From contig JAFUXE010000035.1 of the NCBI GenBank assembly GCA_017477205.1, forward strand, positions 1-34,695: DNA of 34,695 nt, in the 5' to 3' direction. Below are positions 27,529 to 34,695 of this stretch, one piece after another; position 1 is the stretch's first letter, and each line of letters starts with the position of its first letter. The notes under the pieces are model-generated. The model was not told the DNA's origin. It saw only the letters and a list, made by a program, of their open reading frames with translations, and did not search any database. This DNA comes from Alloprevotella sp. (GTDB lineage: Bacteria > Bacteroidota > Bacteroidia > Bacteroidales > Bacteroidaceae). Made by a program: the position numbers and the translations under genes.

Positions 27529-30087
27529 TCAGTTGAACCACTTGACGTAGCAGAAGTCCTGACGATGGGGCAGGAGGGCATTCTTCGGGTACATGCGGTA
27601 TGCCACCTTGAAGGTGCCTGCAAACTCCAGCGCGGTCTTCACCTCGAAGGTGTAGAGATTGCCTTCGCGCTTCACGACGTTCATGGGGATGACTTTCTGA
27701 AGCTTGTCCTGGCCGTCCTGTGTGCCGACAAGAACCATATCTACGCCGATGGCGTCCTCAAGTCCCTGCTCGTCGATGGTGTGACGGATGCAGATTTCCT
27801 CGCCACTCGTGACAATGCCGGCTGCGCCTACATTGCGCTCGGAGCCTACAACGTGGATGGCGTCCCAACGCTGGGCGACGAGTTCCTTCCAGGCAGCGAT
27901 TTCCTTTGCCACCTTCGCGCCGTCGGCACTGATGGCCTTGAAGCGGTTGGCCTGCGGCACGTAGAATTTCTCGAAGTAGTCGTCCAGCTGGCGCTTCATG
28001 GTGTAGTGCGGAGCGATGCGTGCGATGGAGTTCTTCACGGTGCGAATCCAGTTTTCGCTGTAGCCGCGACGGTTGCGGGCGTAGTAGAGCGGAATGATTT
28101 CCTGCTCAAGCATGCCGTAGATGGTCGTGGCGTCGAGGCGGTCCTGATGGTCTTGGTTCTGGTAGGTGCGCTTTTCCGTGAGTGCCCATCCTGCGCCCTC
28201 GCGATAGCCTTCGTACCACCATCCGTCCAGCACGCTGAGGTTGACGACGCCGTTCATGAGGGCTTTCTCGCCGCTCGTGCCGCTGGCCTCGAGGGGGCGC
28301 GTAGGCGTATTCATCCAGATGTCCACGCCGCTGACAAGGCGGCGGGCAAGATGCATGTCGTAGTTCTCAAGGAAGAGAATCTTTCCGATGAACTCGGGGC
28401 GCTGGGAAATCTCGTAGATGCGCTTGATGAGTCCCTGTCCGGCTCCGTCGGCGGGGTGGGCCTTGCCGGCGAAGATGAACTGTACGGGGTAGTCGGGATT
28501 GTTGACAATCTTGGAAAGGCGGTCAAGGTCGGAGAAGAGAAGATGTGCGCGCTTGTAGGTGGCAAAGCGGCGTGCGAAGCCGATGAGCAGCGCGTTGGGG
28601 TTGATTTTGTCCAGGAGGCTGACAACGCGGCTGGGGTCGCCCTGGTTCTTGAGCCAGTTTTCACGGAAGCGCTCGCGGATGTAGTCGATGAGCTTGGTCT
28701 TCAGCTCCATGCGCGTCTTCCAAACCACTTCGTCGGGCACGTCGTAGATTTTCTCCCAGATGCGCTCGTTGCTTTCGTCGTTCATGAAGTTGGCATCGAA
28801 GTACTTGGCGTGAACGCGGCGCCATTCGCGTGCGCTCCACGTGGGATAGTGTACGCCATTGGTGACGTAGCCGACGTGGCTTTCTTCGGGGAAGTAGCCG
28901 CGCCAAATGTCGTTGAACATTTTCTTGGAGACTTCGCCGTGCAGCCAGCTGACGCCGTTCACTTCCTGGCAGGTCTTGCAGAGGAATGTGCTCATGCAGA
29001 ACTTTTCACCGCTGTCTTCGGGGTTCGTGCGTCCGAGGCCGACGAAGTCCTCCCAGGAGATGCCGAGGCGTTCAGGCACCCAGCCCATGTACTTGCCGAG
29101 CAAGGTCTCGTCGAAGTAGTCGTGGCCGGCGGGCACGGGCGTGTGGACGGTATAGAGGCTTGATGCGCGAACGAGTTCGAGGGCTTCGCCGTAGCTGAAG
29201 CCTTCGGCCACGTAGTCCACGAGGCGCTGTACGTTGCAGAAGGCAGCGTGTCCCTCGTTGCAGTGGTAGATGTCCTTCTTGATGCCAAGCTTCTGGAGGG
29301 CCAGCATGCCGCCGATGCCGAGGAGGTACTCCTGCTTCATGCGGTTTTCCCAGTCGCCGCCATAGAGCGTGTGCGTGATGCTGCGGTCGAACTCGCTGTT
29401 CTGCTGAATGTCCGTGTCGAGGAGGAAGAGGCTGATGCGGCCCACGCGCACCTTCCAGATGGCTGCGTGGACAACGTAGTTGGGGAAGGGAACGTCCACG
29501 ATGACCTGATTGCCTTCAGCGTCGAGGACGCGTTCGATGGGCAGGAGGTCGAAGTCCTGCGGCTCGTAGTTGGCAATCTGCTGGCCGTCCATGGAGAGCG
29601 TCTGCGTGAAATATCCGTAGCGATAGAGGAAACCGACGCCGCACATGTCAACGTTGGAGTCGGAGGCTTCCTTCATGTAGTCGCCTGCGAGGATGCCGAG
29701 GCCGCCGCTGTAGATTTTCAGCACGTGATAGAGCCCGTATTCCATGCAGAAATAGGCCACGGAGGGACGCTTGGCGTCGGGCTTCACGTCCATGTAGGTG
29801 CGGAATTGCTTGTACACCTTGTTCATGCGTGCGATGAGCTCGTCGTCCTTGGCGAGTTCCTTGAGGCGGTCATAGCTGATGCTGCGGAGCATCTCGATGG
29901 GGTTGTGGTCTGTCTTGCTGTAAAGCTCGTCGTCAATGCTGCGGAACAGCTCGCGTGCGTCGGGGCTCCATGTCCACCAAAGGTTGCGGCTCAGCTCGTC
30001 GAGCTTCTGGAGTTCCGAGGGAATGTGGCTTTTCACATTCACGAGGTTCCACTGGGGTTCGTTTGCGTTGCTTACTTTTACTTTCAT
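27529..30087 (-). CDS. glgP: alpha-glucan (glycogen) phosphorylase
   Basis: The 852-aa protein belongs to GT35. An N-terminal DUF3417-like segment ([19 protein letters not shown]) marks the alpha-glucan phosphorylase subgroup found in many bacteria. Motifs include [29 protein letters not shown] and [20 protein letters not shown]. The pyridoxal-phosphate lysine region is [16 protein letters not shown], with K608 as the likely Schiff-base lysine, followed by [11 protein letters not shown]. It degrades glycogen or maltodextrins to glucose-1-phosphate in the cytoplasm. The gene lies 69 bp after the GT3 glycogen synthase gene on the same strand, so synthesis and breakdown enzymes form one operon with the promoter at 31868-31897. 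Confidence 0.95.
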   Translation of the reverse strand: MKVKVSNANEPQWNLVNVKSHIPSELQKLDELSRNLWWTWSPDARELFRSIDDELYSKTDHNPIEMLRSISYDRLKELAKDDELIARMNKVYKQFRTYMDVKPDAKRPSVAYFCMEYGLYHVLKIYSGGLGILAGDYMKEASDSNVDMCGVGFLYRYGYFTQTLSMDGQQIANYEPQDFDLLPIERVLDAEGNQVIVDVPFPNYVVHAAIWKVRVGRISLFLLDTDIQQNSEFDRSITHTLYGGDWENRMKQEYLLGIGGMLALQKLGIKKDIYHCNEGHAAFCNVQRLVDYVAEGFSYGEALELVRASSLYTVHTPVPAGHDYFDETLLGKYMGWVPERLGISWEDFVGLGRTNPEDSGEKFCMSTFLCKTCQEVNGVSWLHGEVSKKMFNDIWRGYFPEESHVGYVTNGVHYPTWSAREWRRVHAKYFDANFMNDESNERIWEKIYDVPDEVVWKTRMELKTKLIDYIRERFRENWLKNQGDPSRVVSLLDKINPNALLIGFARRFATYKRAHLLFSDLDRLSKIVNNPDYPVQFIFAGKAHPADGAGQGLIKRIYEISQRPEFIGKILFLENYDMHLARRLVSGVDIWMNTPTRPLEASGTSGEKALMNGVVNLSVLDGWWYEGYREGAGWALTEKRTYQNQDHQDRLDATTIYGMLEQEIIPLYYARNRRGYSENWIRTVKNSIARIAPHYTMKRQLDDYFEKFYVPQANRFKAISADGAKVAKEIAAWKELVAQRWDAIHVVGSERNVGAAGIVTSGEEICIRHTIDEQGLEDAIGVDMVLVGTQDGQDKLQKVIPMNVVKREGNLYTFEVKTALEFAGTFKVAYRMYPKNALLPHRQDFCYVKWFN

Positions 30088-30156
30088 GCGTGATATAATG
30101 ATTGTTTAGTTGTTTCTGTTTCCGTCATGGGTGCCGGGGGGCTTGGCTTCCCTGCG

Positions 30157-31791
30157 TTATTTCGCCATTGCGAAGGCATAGGCCTTGAAGTACTGGCCGA
30201 TGAAGTCTTTCCATTCGGCATGCGCGGCCAGCTTGCGTGCGGCGGCAGCGGCCTGCGCGCGTTTCTGTGCGGGTGCGAGTGCCGTTTGCAGGATGATGCC
30301 GGCGATTTCGGCTGCGCAGGAGAAGTAGTTCTCGTCGTCGCGATGGAGTACGGCGCAGCCGTCCTTCAGCGTGGCGGGGTGCTGAAGGCGTGCTGCCACC
30401 CACTGTCCGAACCCCGAGAGGTCTGTCGTGATGCAAGGTACGCCGTAGGCGCATGCCTCCAGGGGGGTGTAGCCCCAGGGTTCGTAGTAGGAGGGATAGA
30501 CGCAGAGGTCGGTGGCAGCGAGCAGCTCGTAGTAGTGGCGGTTCAGGATGCCGTCGGCTCCGTCGAGATAGCAGGGCACGAGCATGACCTTCACGGGGTC
30601 CTGCGGCGTGTTCCATAGTGCAAGGCCGCGAATGGTGTTCACGATGCGGTCCTCGTGGAAGTTGTGGAGTTCGTGCGTGATGATGGGGTGGGGCAGGGGC
30701 TTTCGCTCTGCGGCGGGACGCCGGAGGTTCTCCAGCAAATCCTGGCGGGGTGCCTTTGTCCAGCAGGGCACTTCTATGAGTGCCAGGACGCGCTGCTCAG
30801 GAGCCTCGTCGCGAAGGCGGGCATTGAGCTGCGCAAGGGATTCGAGATAGACGTCGAAGCCTTTGCAGCGATAGTCGTTGCGCCCGCTCGTGGCCACGAT
30901 GAGCGTGTCTGCGGGCAGCTCCTCGCCGAGGAGGGCGGAGGCTGTATCGAGCATGCAGGCGCGCGCGTCTGCCGCCTTGTCCTTCTCCAGGGGCGGAAGG
31001 CGGAATCCGTTGGGCAGCACGACGTCGGCAGACTTTCCGAGGAGCTGCCGGCATTCGCGGTCCGTGAAGGTGGAGACGGTCGTGAAGCAATCTGCGCGGA
31101 GTGCGCTTTGCTTTTCCACGCTGTGCTTTGCCTCCATGGAGAGCTCGCGCGCCATCTGGTCGCCGTCGTAGCCGTTGAAGTATTTGTAGAGCAGCTTGTT
31201 GTTGCCTGCTATGGAGCGCCCGATGCTGGTGGCGTGGGTTGTGAAGATGGTTGCCACGGAGGGCACGGCCTGCTTCAGGAACATCATGCCCAGCCCCGAC
31301 ATCCATTCGTGAGCCTGATAGGCAATCCGTGCGTTTTGCAAGGTTTTCGTCCTGGCGGCGATGCTTACAAAAAGTCCCGCTGCATAGGAGAACATCGAGG
31401 CTTCGTCGTAGTCGCCGTAGGCGTGAAGGCTGTCAACGCCGAAGAGTTCCCAGGCACGGGAGTAGATGTCGTTTTTCTGCTCAAGGAAGGGTTTGAAGTC
31501 CACCAGCACTGCGGCGGGGCTTCCCTCCACGAGCCAGCGTCCGGTTCTCACGTGTAGCCCTTCTTTTTCTGCAGCCTCGCGAAGCGGCCGCATCAGGCGG
31601 CGGTCTTCCCTGAAGTCGCGGCATTCCTTCTCTTTCCAGAGGTCGGGGCCGATGAATACAAGGTGGTCGCCAAAGGTTTCTTTCAGTGTCTGTGCGCGGG
31701 AGGACAGTACCGTGTAGATTCCTCCCACTTTATTGCATACTTCCCAGCTGGTTTCAAAGACCCAGTCGGGCATTGTCGTGTTCTTATTCAT
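30157..31791 (-). CDS. glycogen synthase, GT3 (eukaryotic-type) family
   Basis: The 544-aa protein starts MNKNTTMPDWVFETSWEV; the second Met (residue 7) is also possible. Motif CNKVGGIYTVLSSRA near the N-terminus is the UDP-glucose-binding KVGGIYTV of yeast/animal-type glycogen synthases. VATIFTTHATSIGRSIAG, ATSGRNDYRCKGFDVYLES and PSYYEPWGYTPLEACAYG follow, the last with the two conserved Glu residues 437 and 445. GT3 enzymes transfer glucose from UDP-glucose to glycogen. In Bacteroidetes this shorter form lacks the phosphorylated regulatory ends of the eukaryotic enzyme. It is the first gene of a glycogen operon with glgP. Confidence 0.92.
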   Translation of the reverse strand: MNKNTTMPDWVFETSWEVCNKVGGIYTVLSSRAQTLKETFGDHLVFIGPDLWKEKECRDFREDRRLMRPLREAAEKEGLHVRTGRWLVEGSPAAVLVDFKPFLEQKNDIYSRAWELFGVDSLHAYGDYDEASMFSYAAGLFVSIAARTKTLQNARIAYQAHEWMSGLGMMFLKQAVPSVATIFTTHATSIGRSIAGNNKLLYKYFNGYDGDQMARELSMEAKHSVEKQSALRADCFTTVSTFTDRECRQLLGKSADVVLPNGFRLPPLEKDKAADARACMLDTASALLGEELPADTLIVATSGRNDYRCKGFDVYLESLAQLNARLRDEAPEQRVLALIEVPCWTKAPRQDLLENLRRPAAERKPLPHPIITHELHNFHEDRIVNTIRGLALWNTPQDPVKVMLVPCYLDGADGILNRHYYELLAATDLCVYPSYYEPWGYTPLEACAYGVPCITTDLSGFGQWVAARLQHPATLKDGCAVLHRDDENYFSCAAEIAGIILQTALAPAQKRAQAAAAARKLAAHAEWKDFIGQYFKAYAFAMAK

Positions 31792-31801
31792 TATTCTCTT
31801 T

Positions 31802-31857
31802 TATGTGCGCCTGCGTGTTTATGTGCGCTTGTGTGCGCCTGCGCGCGTGCGCGTTAT
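31802..31857 (-). repeat. alternating purine-pyrimidine GTGCGC-rich leader of the glycogen operon
   Basis: The leader between the promoter and the ATG at 31791 contains repeated TATGTGCGC, TGTGCGCCTGCG and CGCGCGTGCGCG blocks. It is a nearly continuous purine-pyrimidine alternation of a kind that can adopt Z-DNA or form slipped structures in RNA. No riboswitch fold is recognised. Confidence 0.6.
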
Positions 31858-31867
31858 CCAGACGGCG

Positions 31868-31897
31868 CAAAGATAAGCCAAAGGTCTTGCAGTGCAA
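31868..31897 (-). promoter_or_regulatory. promoter of the GT3-glgP operon (-33/-7)
   Basis: On the minus strand TTG (31897-31895) is followed after exactly 19 bp by TATCTTTG (31875-31868). This is the full Bacteroidetes TTG-N19-TAnnTTTG promoter. Transcription would start near 31861, about 70 nt before the ATG. Confidence 0.8.
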
Positions 31898-31978
31898 GGG
31901 AGTTTTACGGTTTATTCCGCATAAGCGCTTTGCTACGTCGCGAAAACGGGAAGTGGTCTTTGCAAAAACGCACTTTCT

Positions 31979-33154
31979 TCAGTCTTCGAGCTCTTCGATT
32001 TCGTAGATGTCGTCCCCGTCTTCTTCCTCTTCCTCGCGTATGTCGGCTTCGCGCGCATCTTCCCAGTCGGGTTCCCAGTCCGTGAAGTCGCGGTCGAGGA
32101 CGTGGGTCTCGCGGTCCCGATGCGCCAGCGTGTCCTCTCCCATCATGGCGGCGAGCTTGTTGGATTCGCTGTCGAGGGCGTTCCACAGCACGTCCTTCAG
32201 CTCCTGCAGCCCTTTCTGGGCTACGGAGGAGATGAATACGACGGGCAAGTCCGTCGGCAGGTCTTCGCGCAGCATTTCGATGAGCTCGTCGTCCAGGAGG
32301 TCGGCCTTCGTGACGGCCAGGACGCGCTGCTTGTCCAGCATTTCGGGGTTGTAGCGCTCCAGCTCGCCAAGGAGTATTTCGTATTCGCGGCGTATGTTGT
32401 CCGTGTCGCCCGGCACCATGAAGAGGAGCAGGGAGTTTCGCTCGATGTGGCGCAGGAACCGCAGGCCGAGGCCGCGTCCCTCGCTGGCTCCCTCGATGAT
32501 GCCGGGGATGTCAGCCATGACGAAGGAGTGTCCGTCGCGATGGGCCACGATGCCCAGGCTGGGCTCCAGCGTGGTGAAGGGATAGTTGGCTATCTTCGGG
32601 CGTGCTGAGGAGAGGGTTGAGAGCAGCGTGGATTTTCCTGCGTTCGGAAATCCCACAAGCCCCACGTCGGCCAGCAGCTTCAGCTCCAGGATGACCATGA
32701 GTTCCTGCATCGGCTCGCCGGGCTGTGCGTAGCGCGGCGTCTGGTTTGTCGAGGTGCGGAAGTGCCAGTTTCCGCGTCCTCCGCGTCCGCCTTGCAGCAG
32801 GAGGACTTCCTGTCCGTCCTGCGTCACGTCGCAGAGGTAGCGTCCCGTCTCGGCATCGTAGGCGACGGTTCCGCAGGGTACGTCTATGTACCTGTCCGCG
32901 CCTGCGGCTCCGTGGCGCAGGTCCTTTCCGCCGTTCTGCCCGTGCTCGGCAAATGCGTGGCGCTCGTAGCGCAGGTGGAGCAGTGTCCAGAAGTTCCTGT
33001 TTCCGCGCAGATAGACGCTGCCTCCGCGTCCGCCGTCGCCGCCGTCGGGCCCTCCGTTGGGCTGGTACTTGGCGCGGTGCAGGTGCATGGAGCCTCGTCC
33101 GCCCTTTCCGGAGCGGCAGTATATTTTCACGTAGTCAACGAAGTTGGATTCCAT
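31979..33154 (-). CDS. obgE: GTPase ObgE/CgtA
   Basis: The 391-aa protein starts [19 protein letters not shown]. The Obg fold has the glycine-rich repeats [12 protein letters not shown] and [12 protein letters not shown] (about residues 1-157). The G domain has the P-loop GFPNAGKS (168-175), the G2/switch region YPFTTLEP, G3 DIPG and the G4-type TKAD. The tail from about residue 355 is highly acidic (runs of Glu/Asp), as in many Obg proteins. It acts in 50S ribosome assembly and stress signalling. It lies 25 bp after adk in an hpt-adk-obgE operon typical of Bacteroidales. Confidence 0.96.
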   Translation of the reverse strand: MESNFVDYVKIYCRSGKGGRGSMHLHRAKYQPNGGPDGGDGGRGGSVYLRGNRNFWTLLHLRYERHAFAEHGQNGGKDLRHGAAGADRYIDVPCGTVAYDAETGRYLCDVTQDGQEVLLLQGGRGGRGNWHFRTSTNQTPRYAQPGEPMQELMVILELKLLADVGLVGFPNAGKSTLLSTLSSARPKIANYPFTTLEPSLGIVAHRDGHSFVMADIPGIIEGASEGRGLGLRFLRHIERNSLLLFMVPGDTDNIRREYEILLGELERYNPEMLDKQRVLAVTKADLLDDELIEMLREDLPTDLPVVFISSVAQKGLQELKDVLWNALDSESNKLAAMMGEDTLAHRDRETHVLDRDFTDWEPDWEDAREADIREEEEEDGDDIYEIEELED

Positions 33155-33179
33155 TCGGGCGGAGCTGTGTTTTCCTGGT

Positions 33180-33752
33180 TCAGTCCAGGTTGTCGATGGC
33201 CGTGCGGAGCACGGCGTTGATTTCTTCCACGCTTCCCACGCCGTTTACGCGCGTGAGCAGTCCGCGTTCGCCGTACCATGCGGCGAGGGGTGCCGTCTGG
33301 CTGTGATAGACGCCGAGGCGTGCCTTGATGGTCTCCTCGTTGTCGTCGGCGCGTCCGCTGGTCTTTCCGCGCAGCAGAAGGCGTTCCGTCAGCAGTTCGT
33401 CGGGCACCTGGAGCTCCAGCACGGTGCTGACCTTCGTGTTTCTCTGCGCCAGCATGTCCTGGAGGGCTTCCGCTTGCGGTATCGTGCGGGGGAAGCCGTC
33501 GAAGATGACGCCTTCGCAGGGTGTCAGGGCGTCGTAGGTTGCGGCCAGTATGCTGACCATGAGCTCGTCGGGGATGAGCTGTCCCTTGTCGATGTATGCC
33601 TTTGCCGTCCGTCCGAGCTCGGTGCCGTTCTTGATTTCTGCGCGCAGGACGTCGCCTGTGGAGATGTGGCGGAAGGCGTATTTTTCCACGAGCAGGTCGC
33701 TCTGGGTGCCTTTTCCGGAGCCGGGGGCCCCGAAGATGATGATGTTTTTCAT
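33180..33752 (-). CDS. adk: adenylate kinase
   Basis: The 190-aa protein has the P-loop GAPGSGKGT (8-16), followed by [20 protein letters not shown], the AMP-binding [12 protein letters not shown] and the LID-region [19 protein letters not shown]. The LID is the short form without zinc cysteines. It interconverts ATP, AMP and ADP in the cytoplasm. The start is 10 bp after the hpt stop, so the two genes are probably coupled. Confidence 0.97.
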   Translation of the reverse strand: MKNIIIFGAPGSGKGTQSDLLVEKYAFRHISTGDVLRAEIKNGTELGRTAKAYIDKGQLIPDELMVSILAATYDALTPCEGVIFDGFPRTIPQAEALQDMLAQRNTKVSTVLELQVPDELLTERLLLRGKTSGRADDNEETIKARLGVYHSQTAPLAAWYGERGLLTRVNGVGSVEEINAVLRTAIDNLD

Positions 33753-33762
33753 TTTTTCAGCG

Positions 33763-34302
33763 TTAGTCGTTTACAACCGTGTAGATGTCGGCCAGGTTGC
33801 GTCCGTAGCCGTCGTAGTCGAGTCCGTAGCCGACGATGAAGTCGTTGGGGATGCGGAAGCAGCAGTAGGGGATGTCGAGGTCCACCTTGAGGTTCCCGGG
33901 CTTTACGAGCAGGGCTGCGATGCGCACGTCGGCGGGGTTCTTGCCCTTGAGGCTTGCAAGGAGTTCCTTCATCGTCAGGCCGCTGTCGATGATGTCCTCG
34001 ATGATGACGACGGTGCGCCCCGTGATGTCCTCGTTGAGGCCCATGAGTTCGTGCACTTTCCCCGTGCTTTCCGTTCCGGCGTAGGAGGAGAGGCGGATGA
34101 AGGAGATTTCGCAGGGCGTTGTGATGCCGCGCACGAGGTCGGCGGCGAATACGAAGGAGCCGTTCAGTACGGCCAGGAAGAGGGGGTTCTTCCCTTCGAG
34201 GTCCTTGCTGATTTGCGCGGCGAGGGCGGCTACGCGTTCCTGTATCTCCTCCCTGGGGATGGAGATGCTGAAACGTCTGTCTTTAACTGTGATTGGTTCC
34301 AT
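33763..34302 (-). CDS. hpt: hypoxanthine phosphoribosyltransferase
   Basis: The 179-aa type I phosphoribosyltransferase has the PRPP loop VVIIEDIIDSGLT (98-110), a conserved hood start LFLAVLNGSFVFAADLVR (41-58), and the purine-contact region KPGNLKVDLDIPY near the C-terminus with FIVGYGLDYDGYGRNL. It salvages hypoxanthine (and usually guanine) to IMP/GMP. First gene of the hpt-adk-obgE operon; a -7 box lies 31 bp upstream. Confidence 0.95.
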   Translation of the reverse strand: MEPITVKDRRFSISIPREEIQERVAALAAQISKDLEGKNPLFLAVLNGSFVFAADLVRGITTPCEISFIRLSSYAGTESTGKVHELMGLNEDITGRTVVIIEDIIDSGLTMKELLASLKGKNPADVRIAALLVKPGNLKVDLDIPYCCFRIPNDFIVGYGLDYDGYGRNLADIYTVVND

Positions 34303-34333
34303 GACGCTATAGGGATGTTGTTTTATGAAAGCG

Positions 34334-34341
34334 CAAATATA
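34334..34341 (-). promoter_or_regulatory. -7 box of the hpt-adk-obgE operon
   Basis: On the minus strand TATATTTG (34341-34334) fits TAnnTTTG and lies 31 bp before the hpt ATG. No clear TTG is seen 19-21 bp upstream. The presumed IS end lies only about 51 bp upstream. Confidence 0.6.
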
Positions 34342-34392
34342 GTCTTTTTCGCGGAAAACGGGGATGCGCGTGGCAGAAAAATGCCCGGTGGG

Positions 34393-34695
34393 TGTAGTTT
34401 AACGATTTTGGTTGACTACTTTCAGTCTTATTTGTAATGTGGGTTGACCTTGGTTGATACTTAATTTTAGTTTCAGTTGACAGCTGTCGTTGCCTATTTA
34501 TATTTTCCGTGGACTGTGTTTTTTGTTATTCACAAACCAGGTTGACCACGAAAGTCGCCTGCAAAGCTAATTAATTGTTTCTATGTAGCCAGGCCTTTGA
34601 TGGCTTTTTCTCTGTAGCTGGTCCACTTTTTCTTTAATTCTCCTGTGCAGCGTGCGGCTTCTGCCGGTGTCTTCCAGTCAAGGCTCATGTGCGGA
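34393..34695 (-). mobile_element. partial insertion sequence, right part outside the window
   Basis: The segment from about 34393 is AT-rich and unlike the adjoining GC-rich genes. It begins TGTAGTTTAACG, which resembles the TGTA-starting terminal repeats of IS3/IS150-type elements. It contains the C-terminus of a transposase read leftward. GTTGAC (once GTTGAT) recurs at 34411, 34443, 34453, 34476 and 34541. The exact end and target duplication cannot be set from one side. Confidence 0.55.
34581..34694 (-). CDS. IS transposase, C-terminal fragment (rve integrase type), cut by window edge
   Basis: The 37 visible codons plus TAG encode PHMSLDWKTPAEAARCTGEL and then KKKWTSYREKAIKG. The (R)PHxSLxxKTPAE sequence is the characteristic end of DDE/rve-domain transposases of the IS3/IS481 type. 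The gene continues beyond the window's right end, so completeness is unknown. Confidence 0.75.
   Translation of the reverse strand, partial: PHMSLDWKTPAEAARCTGELKKKWTSYREKAIKGLAT

Noticed and set aside
27565..29163. 532-codon plus-strand frame opposite glgP
   Set aside because: Antisense shadow of a conserved phosphorylase.

Overview
This window is chromosomal DNA from a GC-rich member of the Bacteroidales, most likely a Prevotella-like organism. The evidence is of three kinds. Promoters have the Bacteroidetes -7 box TAnnTTTG, and start codons lack clear Shine-Dalgarno sequences. Several families are typical of the phylum: a DUF4270 lipoprotein, an OMP_b-brl_3 outer-membrane protein with a CarboxypepD_reg-like N-terminus, a eukaryotic-type GT3 glycogen synthase, and a half-length GT5 'starch synthase'. 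Many exported proteins carry SpI or SpII signals. Nearly all of the window is ordinary housekeeping and envelope genes. A partial insertion sequence lies at the right edge.

Layout. 1-375: non-coding, with a hairpin-forming inverted repeat and promoter-like motifs. 376-4657 (+): secreted GH27 alpha-galactosidase and a TonB-receptor-like outer-membrane protein. 4817-12291 (-): small lipoprotein, B3/4-domain protein, and a two-gene AddB/AddA-type recombination nuclease. 12501-16481 (+): three envelope genes (glucosaminidase with LysM repeats, a Trp/Tyr/Gly-rich secreted protein, a FadL-like porin). 16735-20961 (+): ettA, an MTA/SAH nucleosidase and an M6 metalloprotease. 21121-23064 (-): dnaK. 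23595-27367 (+): an operon-like series of half-size GT5 protein, DUF4270 lipoprotein, sugar nucleotidyltransferase and short-chain dehydrogenase, the last three overlapping or nearly so. 27529-31791 (-): glycogen phosphorylase and GT3 glycogen synthase, a glycogen-metabolism pair with a good promoter. 31979-34302 (-): hpt-adk-obgE operon. 34393-34695: end of an IS element with the C-terminus of a transposase.

The most interesting signal is the roughly 530-bp region between dnaK and the divergent GT5 gene. A near-perfect sigma-54 (-24/-12) promoter motif faces dnaK at 23140-23156. About 115-220 bp further upstream are four CCAC-N4-GTGG dyads at an exact 22-bp period (23271-23358). This is the layout expected of an enhancer array for a sigma-54 activator, which would make dnaK RpoN-controlled here. 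Other signals are: a five-copy 21-bp tandem repeat whose last copy forms the ettA -7 box; an apparent one-base frameshift that extends the B3/4 ORF through its neighbour's promoter; an in-frame stop that cuts a Gly/Thr tail off the outer-membrane protein; and an in-frame hexanucleotide repeat inside the AddA-like helicase.
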